A stretch of DNA of 64,000 bases from Parabacteroides goldsteinii DSM 19448 = WAL 12034 (GCF_000969835.1 NZ_KQ033912.1:2627373-2691372), one strand, 5' to 3'. Positions 26,201 through 35,174 are shown, numbered from the stretch's first letter. Numbers and translations are program-made. Notes: generated by a model not told the origin, from the letters alone.

Positions 26201-26451
26201 CCTTTTTTGACATCGGTCAGGGTAAATCTTCCTTCTGAGTCAGTAATTGTTCCGGTGGAACTGTCTTTGATGAAAATGGAGGCTCCGACAACGGTTCCGT
26301 TTTCATCTTCTACGATACCGGTCACTTTGCTTTTTTGTTGAGTTACCGCAGCTTGTCGGGAAAGAGTATTCGCTTCTGTGTGAATATTCCCAAACAAATT
26401 GAATACTGACAGGATAATCAACACTTTGGTCAGTTTTAGTTGAGTTAACAT
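23227..26451 (-). CDS. SusC/RagA-family TonB-dependent transporter
   Basis: 1074 residues from the ATG at 26451, which opens the signal peptide (LTKVLIILSVFNLFGNIHT). A carboxypeptidase-regulatory-like domain (KVTGIVEDENGTVVGASIFI) is followed by a plug with VVAYGTAKKSAFTGS and VVQSLQGQVAGL, then a 22-strand-type barrel ending in an aromatic residue (GGISLQF). It imports ligand across the outer membrane with its SusD partner. The upstream region carries a 21-bp inverted repeat pair (26522-26542 and 26701-26721), which makes phase-variable expression likely. Confidence 0.94.
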   Translation of the reverse strand: MLTQLKLTKVLIILSVFNLFGNIHTEANTLSRQAAVTQQKSKVTGIVEDENGTVVGASIFIKDSSTGTITDSEGRFTLTDVKKGSTLVFSFVGLKTQEIIWKGESILNVKMVSDTQDLDEVIVVAYGTAKKSAFTGSATVISAEKLTQRSTTNVVQSLQGQVAGLQMTTGSGQPGGGSPSLIIRGIGSINADIDPLIIVDGMPYEGGWNNINPSDVESVSVLKDAASNALYGARGANGVIIITTKQAKVGEAKVTASAKWGVNTRGTIDYDYIKDPGEYYEAHYKALYNQLRYVKGLSENDAYTQANINMVGNTKENGGLTYNVFNYPENEYLIGKDGRLNPNAKLGRVVNGYTLSPDDWVDEAYSSAFRQEYNVNISGGTNKMQMYGSFGYLNDEGIVPNAGYERYSARFKGSYQAKSWLKFGANVNYTHSETSTLSEDYSTDMASVVEQVAPIYPVYIRDEHGNIMTDENGKLYDYGTTNTALGLARPVLPNSSIQSSILNLSETNANTFNGNGFVDITFLKDFKFTFNAGTTVREQRYFTTSNPFYGFGAEQNGTISVYHYRTTTLNLQQILNYNRSFGKHNVSAMLGHENYKYNYVQLSAGKKNMFSYWENHELNGAIIDAASADSYATDYNTEGYFFRGLYDYDGKYFFSGSYRRDASSRFHPDHWWGNFYSIGAAYLISREDWFKTNWVDLLKIKFSIGQQGNDNIGNFRYIDTYTIKNNNDELSLAFASKGNKDITWETNTNMNLGVEFELFKHKLTGSFEFFNRKTTDLLNWFTVPLSLGYAGYYDNIGDMNNRGVELDLRYTPFNKKNFSWTINFNMTHYKNKITYLPAEKKTTEMEGHGGYMDGSRYYGEGLPINTWYMRQYAGVSEEGLSMWYYTDKETGEKKTTTTNSSADYYLCGDPNPDLYGGFGTTLNVYGFDLSAQFSYTIGGKTYDYGYAGIMANPTASSVGNRWHKDIADAWSPENTGSNIPRWYFNDLYTTSMSDRFLMDGSYLSLQNVQVGYTIPKKYTSYLGIDNLRLYFVCDNVYYWSKRKGLDPRRSYTGVGASGKISPLRTFTGGISLQF

Positions 26452-26521
26452 AAGCCTGTGATTTAAGAGGTTAATAAGTCGCAATATTATACTAGTGAAA
26501 ACTTGTAATTTAGATGAGAGA

Positions 26522-26721
26522 CATAGTCTTTACAGAACTATGATATCTTATCGTGTCAAAAATAATAATATTTTTCTTATTAGGTATTAAATTGTGAAAA
26601 ATAAGTTATAGAATCTCTGTTCTTTCTTTAAAGAAGAGTGTTTTGCACGCTAAATGCCCCCTGTTTTACTTATCTCCTACTTTCTTATAGGACAAAAGGC
26701 CATAGTTCTGTAAAAACTATG
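26522..26721. repeat. Invertible-promoter-like element upstream of the SusC/SusD pair
   Basis: The arms 26522-26542 and 26701-26721 are reverse complements at 20 of 21 positions (core TTTACAGAACTATG and CATAGTTCTGTAAA), around a 158-bp spacer. The element lies 71 bp upstream of the susC start and beyond the gldN terminator. Each arm is itself partly palindromic (CATAGT...ACTATG). The arm sequence is unrelated to the one upstream of the surface proteins, so a different recombinase would be expected. Confidence 0.72.
26642..26674 (+). promoter_or_regulatory. Candidate promoter inside the susC-side spacer, pointing away from susC
   Basis: TTTG (26642-26645), 21 bp, then TACTTATC (26667-26674) on the plus strand. 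The geometry equals that of the motif found in both surface-protein elements. It faces away from susC and toward the 3' end of gldN, where it has no sense gene to serve. Confidence 0.4.
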
Positions 26722-26744
26722 GTTTGTTAGATAGAATTTGATAA

Positions 26745-26787
26745 AAAAAGTAAAGGCTACATCGTGATGACATAGCCTTTACTTTTT
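26745..26787. terminator. Terminator of the T9SS operon
   Basis: AAAAAGTAAAGGCTA (26745-26759) and TAGCCTTTACTTTTT (26773-26787) form a perfect 15-bp stem with a 13-base loop, 17 bp after the gldN stop. Confidence 0.85.
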
Positions 26788-26804
26788 CTTGAGTTTATAT
26801 GTTC

Positions 26805-27899
26805 TTATCTTCTGCGACGTACGCTTCGAACCGGAGAAGATTTCTCGGCTTTCGGCGCTTTTGTCTTTACTGTTTTTTCTTTGGTTTCTTTAACAGCCTT
26901 TTCGGTAGTGGCTCCGCCTTGTCCGCGGGCTGATGATTTTCTCGCTTTTTTAGCCGCTTTCGGGTCTTCTACCTGAGTAGTGTCGGGTTGGAACCAGAGT
27001 GACTTTTCGAAGGCAACCAACTGGCCTTCGATGCGGTCCTGTTCTTTCTTGAGGGAATCGGGAGTCGGGCAGTAAGCCATCAACGGCTGATTCATCAGGT
27101 TCTGTGTCTTATAGATCTCGCCTTCGAACATACGGCGGCGGAAATAGTCGTCGAGCGTGAAGGTCATGGCATTGTTGATGTTCGATGTCATGATAAATGC
27201 CGTGTTGATATACGGGCGGATACTTTCGTAAGGAATCCAGAACATGGGCATGGTTAACTCGCCGACATCACCTGAAGTGGTCATGATCGGGCAGATGGCC
27301 AGTGTCTTTACATCGAATACGGAGTTATTCTGGTCGAAATACCAGGCTTCCTTTACATAATAAGAGCGGACGGTTTCGGAAGGAATATCGCTTTCGTTGA
27401 TCACGAAAGTGGTTCCCTGGTTACCTTGTCCGGGTACTTCCTCATAATAGATGCCGAAGCGGTCGAGCATGTCTTTCAGATTGATCTTGCTGTTGTCGCT
27501 GAAATCTTCGTAACCGTCTTCATACTGGTATGCATCTATTTTACCTTCGCTGATCAGACTGAAGATGATGGAGAAAAGGTTCATCTGTCCGTTCATCGGG
27601 GTGACCGGATAATACAGAGGAGCATTCTTCTCTTTCATCAGGTCTATCTGCCGGTACATGACACGCATCCAGCGGGCGTTGCCCACTTCCTGTGTCATAC
27701 GCTCGTTCATATCCTGTGCCCGCACGGTCAGTTCGGGTATACCGGTGTCTTTCTTATCATTAGCCCGTTCTCCGCGGGTGGCCTGCGGGCTTCTTCTTGC
27801 CCGTTGCTGGGTGTTTCCTGTTTCTTCCTGTGCCTGTATGGAGGTAGCTGTGAAGAACAGGGCGCTTGCAATTGCCAGTATGTAATAAAAACGTTTCAT
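26805..27899 (-). CDS. gldN: T9SS component GldN/PorN
   Basis: 364 residues with an N-terminal signal peptide (YYILAIASALFFTATSIQAQ). The conserved core EYEDFSDNSK-like acidic stretch, the FWIPYE motif and the DYFRRRMFEGEIYKTQNL motif identify GldN/PorN. It is the last gene of porP-gldKLMN. GldN forms, with the lipoprotein GldK, the periplasmic outer-membrane ring of the type IX secretion system. The C-terminal 60 residues are a lysine/alanine/arginine-rich low-complexity tail ending VRSVRRRR, longer than the folded core needs. Confidence 0.93.
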   Translation of the reverse strand: MKRFYYILAIASALFFTATSIQAQEETGNTQQRARRSPQATRGERANDKKDTGIPELTVRAQDMNERMTQEVGNARWMRVMYRQIDLMKEKNAPLYYPVTPMNGQMNLFSIIFSLISEGKIDAYQYEDGYEDFSDNSKINLKDMLDRFGIYYEEVPGQGNQGTTFVINESDIPSETVRSYYVKEAWYFDQNNSVFDVKTLAICPIMTTSGDVGELTMPMFWIPYESIRPYINTAFIMTSNINNAMTFTLDDYFRRRMFEGEIYKTQNLMNQPLMAYCPTPDSLKKEQDRIEGQLVAFEKSLWFQPDTTQVEDPKAAKKARKSSARGQGGATTEKAVKETKEKTVKTKAPKAEKSSPVRSVRRRR

Positions 27900-27919
27900 A
27901 TTTTATATTCTTAGTTTGA

Positions 27920-27939
27920 GGGCGGTTCGCGAACCGCCC
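27920..27939. repeat. REP-like palindrome
   Basis: GGGCGGTTCGCGAACCGCCC is a perfect 20-bp palindrome in the gldM-gldN gap; a near-identical copy is at 34107-34126. It looks like a dispersed palindromic unit rather than a terminator, as it is inside an operon and has no T tract. Confidence 0.6.
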
Positions 27940-27943
27940 CTAC

Positions 27944-29512
27944 TTAATTTACAATGACTTCGATCGGGGTGAGGGTACGTTCCAGGCCGTCAGGTCCTTT
28001 GGCTACTACACCTCTGATGAAAAAGCGTTTTCCTCTTGTCAGACGACGTATCCTGTCTTTTTGGTTGTCCGAGAACCGGGGACCCTGAGAAACTTCAGGT
28101 ATTGCATTTCCCATGGAGTCGAAGAACAACAGTTCGAAACGTAGTACGTCAAACTTTATATTCAATATTTCATCGTCGATAGCTGCCTGGAGTACTTCCG
28201 TCTCGATCAGATTACGCTTGGTCATGTTTCCGCCGCGGAACTTACGCATATTGCCGTTCTGGTCCTTATACTCGATGTAAGGCATCGGGTCGGGCAGGGC
28301 ACGTACGCGGAAGGTATTCTTGGCCATTTCCACGCTGCGGCCGTCGGCCATGCGGGCATTGACGGATATAACAGCGTCGGTGCCGACCTTTGAGGGGCGG
28401 GCTTCCCAGATATCGCCTTTGCGTGTCAGGGTTCCGTTTGTCATGGTGGCCGTTACGTTTCCGCTCGGTACGCCCGGTACGGCAATACGCATCTCGTTGG
28501 CGATTCCGGCATATAATACGTTCATCAGTAACGGGGCAACGGTTGCACTCGGTTCCGTTACGAAGTATTCGCTTTCGAAGTTCTGGCGCATCATGCTGCC
28601 GTCGTTATTGGGCATCTCGATGTACCCTTTGATCGGGTAAGTACCCGGGGCACCGGCTATGGCGGTGAACTGTCCGCGGCTGTCTTCCGGCAACTGCTTG
28701 CCGTTTACGAATACGGCCGGACGTTTGGTTGAATCGACGGCAGACAGGACGATGTTCGCCTTGTACTGGCTTCCGCGCATGACGATCTGGCTCTCCGGTA
28801 TGACCTGTGCGGTCATCTGGTTCACGCGGTAGTCGCCTACGTCGACACTGTTCAACAGGTTGTTCAGCACTTCGCCTTCTGCGTAGCGGATATCGCTTTG
28901 CAGTTTCGTCAGTAATGTTACGGCTGCGGCAACCGGCATATTTTCAAACAACGCTTCTTCCCAGGTGCGGGTATTGATCCCTGCCTTGTGAGGCGGTGTA
29001 GTGCTCAGGCTTGCTTCCAGGATGCGGGTCTTGGCACTGTCCTGTACCATTTCGCCCATCATTACGCGGTAAGCGTCGATGGCTTCGCGTAGCTTCTTTC
29101 CTTCTCCGGTAACCGGGCCCAGCATGATGCGTGAAGCGGCTTCGAGGTCGTCTTTATGCTCTATCTTGTTTACGTTGGCATCTTTCCCATCGGCAATTAC
29201 CGCAATACGTTGCTTCAGGTCCTGCACGTAGTTGTACAGGCTGTCGGAAGCGGACTTTACCTGTTTACCCTTATCGTACCATTCCTTCACCTTTTCGGGG
29301 TTGGATTGGTAGTAGGTATCCAGTTCGCCTGCCACGATCTCGTTTCGGTGAGCCGAGTTGCTGATGGAGGTGCGTAAACTGTCTTCCACTAGCTCGAAAC
29401 CGTCGAGAACCTCCGACGACACGTTCAGTGCCATCATTGCGATGAACACCAGATACATCAGGTTGATCATCTTTTGACGGGGCGAGTTGGGATTATTTGC
29501 TATTCCGGACAT
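27944..29512 (-). CDS. gldM: T9SS motor component GldM/PorM
   Basis: 522 residues. The start [30 protein letters not shown] is the single transmembrane helix and the family hallmark, followed by a long periplasmic part made of an alpha-helical domain (GldM N) and repeated beta domains. GldM pairs with GldL in the inner membrane to use proton motive force and to transmit torque to the GldK/GldN ring. It is positioned between gldL (23 bp gap) and gldN. Confidence 0.95.
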   Translation of the reverse strand: MSGIANNPNSPRQKMINLMYLVFIAMMALNVSSEVLDGFELVEDSLRTSISNSAHRNEIVAGELDTYYQSNPEKVKEWYDKGKQVKSASDSLYNYVQDLKQRIAVIADGKDANVNKIEHKDDLEAASRIMLGPVTGEGKKLREAIDAYRVMMGEMVQDSAKTRILEASLSTTPPHKAGINTRTWEEALFENMPVAAAVTLLTKLQSDIRYAEGEVLNNLLNSVDVGDYRVNQMTAQVIPESQIVMRGSQYKANIVLSAVDSTKRPAVFVNGKQLPEDSRGQFTAIAGAPGTYPIKGYIEMPNNDGSMMRQNFESEYFVTEPSATVAPLLMNVLYAGIANEMRIAVPGVPSGNVTATMTNGTLTRKGDIWEARPSKVGTDAVISVNARMADGRSVEMAKNTFRVRALPDPMPYIEYKDQNGNMRKFRGGNMTKRNLIETEVLQAAIDDEILNIKFDVLRFELLFFDSMGNAIPEVSQGPRFSDNQKDRIRRLTRGKRFFIRGVVAKGPDGLERTLTPIEVIVN

Positions 29513-29535
29513 CTTCTTTCAGTTTCGTTTGTTTA

Positions 29536-30642
29536 TTATCTGCCGGATTGCTGTCCGGGATTGTTTGTATACGGAGCCTGCTGCTGGTAGCCGTACGGTT
29601 GTTGCTGGTAGGGCTGCTGATAGTTAGGCTGCTGTTGCTGGTAATTGGGCTGTTGCGGCTGGGGGGCAGGCTGCTGGTAAGCGGTTGCCGGACCCATATT
29701 GACCGTCATTGCCTGTAGCAAACGGCTGTATACCTGGTTCAGTTCGGCCAGCTGGCGAGTCATCTTTTCCGTTTCGTTGCGGAAGACCGAGCTGTCGGTT
29801 ACCGAACCGTCGTACATCTCGCGGATGCGGTTCAGGCCGCCGTTGATATGTTCGATCGATTCGATCTGCGAACTGATACTCTTTAACTGTATTTCGTAGA
29901 TAGTATTCAAACCGGAGATGTTGCGGTTCAACATTTCCATCTGCTGCACGTAGCCGCGTGAGTTCTGGTTGATACCGTCAGAGTTGTCTGTGATGCTCTT
30001 ATAAGAGTTAAGCAATGTGTCGGATACGTTGGTCAGCGAGTTGGTGACGTGGCTGAAACGTTCCATATTTTCGGACATGCCGGATAGCTGTTCCAGGTAT
30101 TTCTGGGTAGCTTCGGTCAGTTCCGCCATCTTGGAGATCTGTTCGGCAGCACCGCTCAGTTTCTTGATGCTTTCCGACAGGTTTTTTGTATCTTCTTCGC
30201 TGACATCGAGGTTGCTCAGTACGGAGGTTCCGCCCAGGTTGCCTGCGACACCTGCTTTTCTGCCGTTGCCTACATGGATGTTTATGCCGCCTGAGGTATT
30301 GTCGTCATCCATATTGTCCGATGAGTTGATCAGGTTGGACATGCCTGTGCCGGCAAAGTCGGGACGGTCCATCGGGTTCTTCGATTTCAGTACGGGGAAT
30401 ACTTCTTCCCAATGATATTCGTTTGAAGGGTGTTCAAAAGCGGAGATAAAGAATACCAATGCTTCCACCGTCATGGCGATAAACAGGATCTGGTTACCAT
30501 ACGGCAGGTGAAGCAACTTGAACATGGCACCTATGATTACGATAGATGCTCCCCAGCTGTAACAGAAGTTCAGTACTCTCTTTCCCATGTCGCTGGAAAG
30601 GAACATTTCAATTCTGTTTTTATATCTTCTATATTTTCCCAT
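29536..30642 (-). CDS. gldL: T9SS motor component GldL/PorL
   Basis: 368 residues. Two transmembrane helices (about 25-45, YSWGASIVIIGAMFKLLHLP, and 50-70, ILFIAMTVEALVFFISAFE) contain the glutamate conserved for proton coupling in the family. A long coiled-coil cytoplasmic region follows (about 160-300). The last 55 residues are a Q/P/Y-rich low-complexity tail (QQQPNYQQPYQQQPYGYQQQ), longer than in many homologues. It is the inner-membrane proton channel partner of GldM. Confidence 0.94.
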   Translation of the reverse strand: MGKYRRYKNRIEMFLSSDMGKRVLNFCYSWGASIVIIGAMFKLLHLPYGNQILFIAMTVEALVFFISAFEHPSNEYHWEEVFPVLKSKNPMDRPDFAGTGMSNLINSSDNMDDDNTSGGINIHVGNGRKAGVAGNLGGTSVLSNLDVSEEDTKNLSESIKKLSGAAEQISKMAELTEATQKYLEQLSGMSENMERFSHVTNSLTNVSDTLLNSYKSITDNSDGINQNSRGYVQQMEMLNRNISGLNTIYEIQLKSISSQIESIEHINGGLNRIREMYDGSVTDSSVFRNETEKMTRQLAELNQVYSRLLQAMTVNMGPATAYQQPAPQPQQPNYQQQQPNYQQPYQQQPYGYQQQAPYTNNPGQQSGR

Positions 30643-30662
30643 AATGTTGTATGTTTCTTATA

Positions 30663-32090
30663 TTATTTTTTACCTTTTGAACGGGAGAAACCGATCTGTG
30701 TACGTGCGCAACGGAAACCGATATAGGAACGGGTTTCGTTCTGATATTCGAAGGTGCGCATATCCGAACGGATAAATTGTGCTACGTCTTTCCATGAACC
30801 GCCGCGTACGACTTTCTTCTTCATCGCATACGGGTCTTCCTTGGCTGCATTGTAGCGCAGGTCGGGGTTCATATCGCTCATCTGGCTCGGGCCCGATTCG
30901 GAATACATGGTAGAAGTCCATTCTGCCACGTTACCCGCCATGTCATACAAGCCGAACTGGTTCGGGGCGAAAGAGCCTACGCGGGATGGAATCAGGTGAC
31001 CGTCTTCGGTATAGTTCCCTTTTCCGGGTTTGAAGTTTGCCATGAAGCAACCTTTGGCGTTCTGAAGTTCGTCGGACGACCAGGGGTATTTGTTTTCGTT
31101 CTTTCCGGAGCGGGCGGCATATTCCCATTCGCCTTCTGTCGGCAGGCGGAACGGCTCGATGGCTTGTCCGGCCGGGAAGTTCAACGATTGTTTGAACATA
31201 TCGGTACGCCATACGCAGAATGCGGTAGCCTGTTCCCAGGAGACACCTACGACAGGATAATCGTCATATCCCGGATGCTGGAAGTACATGCGCATGTATG
31301 GCTCGTTGTAAGCATTATTGAAGTCGTTCACCCAACAGGTTTCATCCGGATAAACGTTTACGATGCGGGTATGAAGGAAATCCCACGGACCGCTGAGCGG
31401 GCGGGTAAGGGTTTCGTTGATGATGTTGCCGTCATCGTCGATATAGGCGGTATCCTTGGAGATCATAACGACCTCGTTCATATCGACCTGTATATCGGTG
31501 TTACGTACGCGTTCGCCCGGATCCAGGCGGTTTTTGCGCAGGGCGGCACCGGTGTAGTCATACCATTCGTATTTGTAGACCATCTGCTTTTCGTCCAGAC
31601 GTTTTTCGCCGGTGATGGGGTGTACATAGTAAACGCTTTCGATGGCACGTAGCTCATCTTCGTTCGCCCGTTTCCAGGGGATCGGACGGCTCCAGTCCAG
31701 ATGCGGGGTGACGGGTTCGCCGTAACGGTCTTCCGTGATCTTAAACAGGTCGTTGCCACCGTAAGCCGGGTCGGCCAGGCGTTCGCGGATAATGGAGTCG
31801 CGCACCCAGTAAACGAACTGGCGGTATTTGGCGTTGGTTATTTCCGTTTCGTCCATCCAGAACGCGTCAAACGAAACTCCCTTTGTTTCAGGGTTAATTC
31901 CCCATAAGGAGTCTTTGTCTGCCGGTCCCATTTCGAACGAACCTCTTTTGATCAGAACCATGCCGTAGGGCGAAGGTTCGTTAAAAGCCACAGATCTTAC
32001 CCCGGTAACTTCTCCTCCCGCTCCGGAAAGGGATTTACCACATGAGGTAAGCAAGGCTACTGCCATAAGTACTAATAATACTTTTTTCAT
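30663..32090 (-). CDS. gldK: T9SS lipoprotein GldK/PorK
   Basis: 475 residues with a lipoprotein signal (LLVLMAVALLTSCGKS). The body is a formylglycine-generating-enzyme/sulfatase-modifying-factor fold (GSFEMGPADKDS, FRLPTEGEWEYAARSG, GNVAEWTSTMY, VVRGGSWKD), here structural, not catalytic. GldK anchors the periplasmic ring of the type IX secretion system to the outer membrane with GldN. It starts 3 bp after the porP stop. Confidence 0.95.
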   Translation of the reverse strand: MKKVLLVLMAVALLTSCGKSLSGAGGEVTGVRSVAFNEPSPYGMVLIKRGSFEMGPADKDSLWGINPETKGVSFDAFWMDETEITNAKYRQFVYWVRDSIIRERLADPAYGGNDLFKITEDRYGEPVTPHLDWSRPIPWKRANEDELRAIESVYYVHPITGEKRLDEKQMVYKYEWYDYTGAALRKNRLDPGERVRNTDIQVDMNEVVMISKDTAYIDDDGNIINETLTRPLSGPWDFLHTRIVNVYPDETCWVNDFNNAYNEPYMRMYFQHPGYDDYPVVGVSWEQATAFCVWRTDMFKQSLNFPAGQAIEPFRLPTEGEWEYAARSGKNENKYPWSSDELQNAKGCFMANFKPGKGNYTEDGHLIPSRVGSFAPNQFGLYDMAGNVAEWTSTMYSESGPSQMSDMNPDLRYNAAKEDPYAMKKKVVRGGSWKDVAQFIRSDMRTFEYQNETRSYIGFRCARTQIGFSRSKGKK

Positions 32091-32093
32091 ATA

Positions 32094-33047
32094 CTATAAT
32101 ATACGTACACTTTTGTGTCTGTTCTTTCCTGTTTTTGTCTTCTTCAACTTCAACTGGTAGCGCACCAACACTTCGTGGCTACCGGAACTCCCTTTTAACA
32201 TGGCCGTGGTAGGGAAATCGTAAGCATATCCAACCTGAAATCTGCCGAATGTGGCTCCCAATAATACTACTACCGACTCGTTTATACGCCAGGAAAGACC
32301 TCCGTTAAACATTTTATTATATACCATTCGGGCGGTAATGTCCGCCTGGAAACTCTGCATGTCTGTTTTCAGGAATACAGAGGGCTGTAATTCATACAAC
32401 GGGTTCCTGAGCTGAATATTGTATCCGCCTACTAAATTTAATCCCATAGGGATATAATAATTAGTCGTTTCACCCAGTGCCATTTCGGGGGCTGTCAGGT
32501 GAGTGGCTCCGAAACCGGCATAGAAATGTTTGTGGGAATAATAAATACCGGCATTCAGGTCGATCGCCATTGCCTGCACAGCTGTTGAGGGCAAAGCGGG
32601 GTCTGAATCTACAGGAGTGTGATAGTCATTATCTGCCGGGATATATATCTTTGTCCCGTCAAAGCCGACATTGAATATGCCTGCCTGCAACCCGATACTT
32701 AAAGTTCCTCCGAATAATTTCTGCTTATAGGCATACTGTGCCCCTACTTTTGTATACTGGAATAATCCGATACTTTCCGTGTTGACAACCAGTCCGACTC
32801 CATTGTTCGTACTGCCTAATTTGAAGGGCATATCGGCGATAACAAAGAAAGAGGTACTGGCTCCGGGCATGCCGATCCACTGTTGGCGGAACAATCCGAG
32901 CATATTCAGATCTCCCGTCGTTCCGGCATAGGCGGGGTTGTAATATCCCAGTCCCAGGAAGTATTGGCTTAACTGCATATCAATCTGACCCCGCACGCTC
33001 ATCGTGCAGGTAATCAATGCGATAATAAACAGGAAGACTCTCTTCAT
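32094..33047 (-). CDS. porP: PorP/SprF-family T9SS outer-membrane protein
   Basis: 317 residues with a Sec signal peptide ending near RGQ. QIDMQLSQYFLGLGYYNPAYAGTTGDLNMLGLFRQQWIGM is the family hallmark; a 12-16-strand beta barrel follows. PorP-type proteins connect to the PorE/PorK parts of the T9SS or tether SprB-like adhesins. It is the first gene of porP-gldKLMN. Confidence 0.93.
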   Translation of the reverse strand: MKRVFLFIIALITCTMSVRGQIDMQLSQYFLGLGYYNPAYAGTTGDLNMLGLFRQQWIGMPGASTSFFVIADMPFKLGSTNNGVGLVVNTESIGLFQYTKVGAQYAYKQKLFGGTLSIGLQAGIFNVGFDGTKIYIPADNDYHTPVDSDPALPSTAVQAMAIDLNAGIYYSHKHFYAGFGATHLTAPEMALGETTNYYIPMGLNLVGGYNIQLRNPLYELQPSVFLKTDMQSFQADITARMVYNKMFNGGLSWRINESVVVLLGATFGRFQVGYAYDFPTTAMLKGSSGSHEVLVRYQLKLKKTKTGKNRHKSVRIL

Positions 33048-33063
33048 CTAAACTATAACTAAC

Positions 33064-33085
33064 GGGGTGAAAGATGTTTCACCCC
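33064..33085. repeat. Perfect 9-bp hairpin upstream of porP
   Basis: GGGGTGAAA and TTTCACCCC pair with a 4-base loop, 17 bp upstream of the porP start. No T tract follows on either strand. It may be a dispersed palindrome or a structured leader. Confidence 0.45.
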
Positions 33086-33125
33086 CTACAATAACGCGGC
33101 AAACAGGTATAAATTGTATGGACCG

Positions 33126-33170
33126 CAAAAAACAAACGAGGCAGGGGACTTCTGCAAGCCCGCTACCTCG
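33126..33170 (-). terminator. Terminator of the DUF2795 gene
   Basis: On the minus strand a GC-rich imperfect stem (CGAGG...CCTCG ends) is followed by TTTGTTTTTT. It separates the DUF2795 gene from porP. Confidence 0.65.
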
Positions 33171-33201
33171 CCTTTATTTCAATACTTTATTTTAAAGCAC
33201 A

Positions 33202-33423
33202 TCAATATTCCTCTTCATTGAAGAAGAAGTCTTCTTTACTTGGATAGTCAGGCCAGATATCTTCCATGCATTCATAAATCTCACCTTCATCTTCCATTTC
33301 CTGCAAATTCTCTATTACTTCTAACGGCGCACCAGAACGTTGTGCATAGTCAATCAATTCATCCTTGGTTGCAGGCCAGGGCGCGTCTTCCAACTTCGAA
33401 GCTAACTCTAATGTCCAATACAT
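33202..33423 (-). CDS. DUF2795 domain protein
   Basis: 73 residues, strongly acidic. The core YWTLELASKLEDAPWPATKDELIDYAQRSGAP and VIENLQEMEDEGEIY match DUF2795, a small helical family resembling a winged or SAP-like helix domain. Function unknown. It has its own leader and terminator and does not appear to be part of the T9SS operon. Confidence 0.88.
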   Translation of the reverse strand: MYWTLELASKLEDAPWPATKDELIDYAQRSGAPLEVIENLQEMEDEGEIYECMEDIWPDYPSKEDFFFNEEEY

Positions 33424-33496
33424 AGTTATCTAGTATTAACAACTGCCCGAAGACAGTCAGGTTCTCAAATTTCCCGCAAAAATAAAACAATATTTC

Positions 33497-34060
33497 TTAG
33501 ATGCAAGTATAATCCCAAATAATTTCTTTACCATTATTCCTAATACACTCCTTACGGGCCAAAACAAACAGATAATCAGACAATCTGTTGACGAAAATAA
33601 GTACAGGCTCTTCGACGGGATTTGTTTCGGCCAAACGGTATATCTGGCGTTCTGCACGGCGGCAGACGGTACGGCAGACATGTGCCAGCGAAGCGGAACG
33701 GCTTCCTCCGGGCAGGATGAAGTTTTTCATCTGCGGCAGTTCGCTGTCCAGGCGGTCGATCTCCCGTTCGATACGTTCGATGCTTTCGGGGGTTACCTTG
33801 CTCTCGATCTTCAGTTCGGTTGTTTCCTGGTCGGTTGCCAGGTAAGAACCGATGGTGAACAGTTTATGCTGTATGAAAGAGAGGAAATCGATGTCGGCCT
33901 GATCGTCCAGGGCTGTGATAAGCAGCCCGATGAATGAATTCAGTTCATCGATGGTTCCGTAACTTTCTATGCGCTGGTGCGCTTTCGATACCCGCTGGCC
34001 TCCTACAAGGGAGGTTTTTCCTTTGTCGCCGCCACCGGTATAAATAAGGCTTTTCTTCAT
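33497..34060 (-). CDS. ATP:cob(I)alamin adenosyltransferase, PduO type
   Basis: 187 residues. The start [21 protein letters not shown] is the ATP-binding signature, followed by [14 protein letters not shown] and, late, [14 protein letters not shown] and [14 protein letters not shown]. The enzyme transfers the adenosyl group from ATP to cob(I)alamin to give adenosylcobalamin, used for instance by methylmalonyl-CoA mutase in Bacteroidales propionate formation. No cobalamin riboswitch was seen upstream. Confidence 0.95.
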   Translation of the reverse strand: MKKSLIYTGGGDKGKTSLVGGQRVSKAHQRIESYGTIDELNSFIGLLITALDDQADIDFLSFIQHKLFTIGSYLATDQETTELKIESKVTPESIERIEREIDRLDSELPQMKNFILPGGSRSASLAHVCRTVCRRAERQIYRLAETNPVEEPVLIFVNRLSDYLFVLARKECIRNNGKEIIWDYTCI

Positions 34061-34106
34061 ATACTTCTTTTTTTATTCAATATTCTTAATATAGTGTCGT
34101 TGGTAG

Positions 34107-34126
34107 GGGCGGTTCGCGAACCACCC
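34107..34126. repeat. REP-like palindrome, second copy
   Basis: GGGCGGTTCGCGAACCACCC differs at one position from the palindrome at 27920-27939 and is likewise flanked by GTAGG/CTTAC-type ends. Confidence 0.6.
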
Positions 34127-34140
34127 TTACAGCATCACCG

Positions 34141-34932
34141 TCAGAAGTAGACTATATAGTCGCGTTTATGTAATTTCTTATTAAAGAATACGATCCCCAT
34201 CGAATAGAGGTCGACCGTAACCGTCACCTCGGGATGGGCGCATACCTCTTTCCAGAACTCCCTCATCTTACGGCTTGCTTTGATTCCCTCAAAAACAAAG
34301 ACTGAACCGTCGTGAACATGTTTACTGCATTCATTAAACAACCAAACGTTGTTCTGTTGTTCATAGATTGTATTAAAAAATACAAAATCGACTTTCCCCA
34401 TGTCTTCGAGTGCGCGGGGAAGCAGCTCTTTATAGTTTCCCGTGCGCAGGTCGATCGGGTTATGTGCCGCATTCTCGAAGGCGATCCGGGCGATGGACGC
34501 GAACTCCGGGATATTCTCGAGGGCAATACACCTCAATCCGGGGGCGTAGGAGGTCAGATAGAGGGTGGATAACCCCATCGACGGCCCCAGCTGAAGGATG
34601 TTTTGCGACTTGAAATAGTTCGTCAGGCGGAAAAGCAAGGCTCCGTGCTTGGGCTTGATTGCCTCGCGTTCCACAATCTCCCCGATCGTACGGTGGCGGA
34701 GCTTCCTTTTCTGTTGTCTGTCCGGATAGGTTATGCTATCGTCGCGGAAAAGCAGTTGTTTCCGGATCAGTTCTATATCATAAAAGCTATAATAGGAACA
34801 GCGTTCTTCTATTACCTTTGTTATCAGGTTGAAGACGAACGGAGAATGAACACCGTATCCTTTACGATAACGGATGCCCCGGTATAAAAGTACACTTTTC
34901 CGTAGGGTATTAGCTTTGGGTATAATCTGCAT
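34141..34932 (-). CDS. SAM-dependent methyltransferase-like protein
   Basis: 263 residues from the ATG at 34932 (an upstream in-frame ATG at 34983 is less likely). The N-terminus contains YGVHSPFVFNLITKVIEE, a hallmark of a Bacteroidetes family. A Rossmann-type motif ILQLGPSMGLSTLYL is followed by IALENIPEFASIAR and VDFVFFNTIYE, the order expected of class I methyltransferases of the O-methyltransferase kind. Substrate unknown. Confidence 0.78.
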   Translation of the reverse strand: MQIIPKANTLRKSVLLYRGIRYRKGYGVHSPFVFNLITKVIEERCSYYSFYDIELIRKQLLFRDDSITYPDRQQKRKLRHRTIGEIVEREAIKPKHGALLFRLTNYFKSQNILQLGPSMGLSTLYLTSYAPGLRCIALENIPEFASIARIAFENAAHNPIDLRTGNYKELLPRALEDMGKVDFVFFNTIYEQQNNVWLFNECSKHVHDGSVFVFEGIKASRKMREFWKEVCAHPEVTVTVDLYSMGIVFFNKKLHKRDYIVYF

Positions 34933-35174
34933 TTCTCTTTTGTATTTGTCACACAAAAGTAAGATATTCTTGTTTATTGGCAATATTTAGTATCTACAGA
35001 TTCATGTCAGAAACAAAATATCTATATATCCGTCACCGGATTTAGGTTTATATGGTGTATTGCACGGATACGGCCGGGAACGAGTCGTATGTAGCGAGAA
35101 ACATTGTGCTGAGTAAAGGCGGGAGGCTGGAGAGTATTAATAGTTTCTTTGTTTTTTCAGGCAGGTAATTTGTT

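Noticed and set aside
33040..34140. Cobalamin riboswitch near the adenosyltransferase gene
   Set aside because: The upstream region is short and contains only a REP-like palindrome; no B12-box-like sequence was seen.
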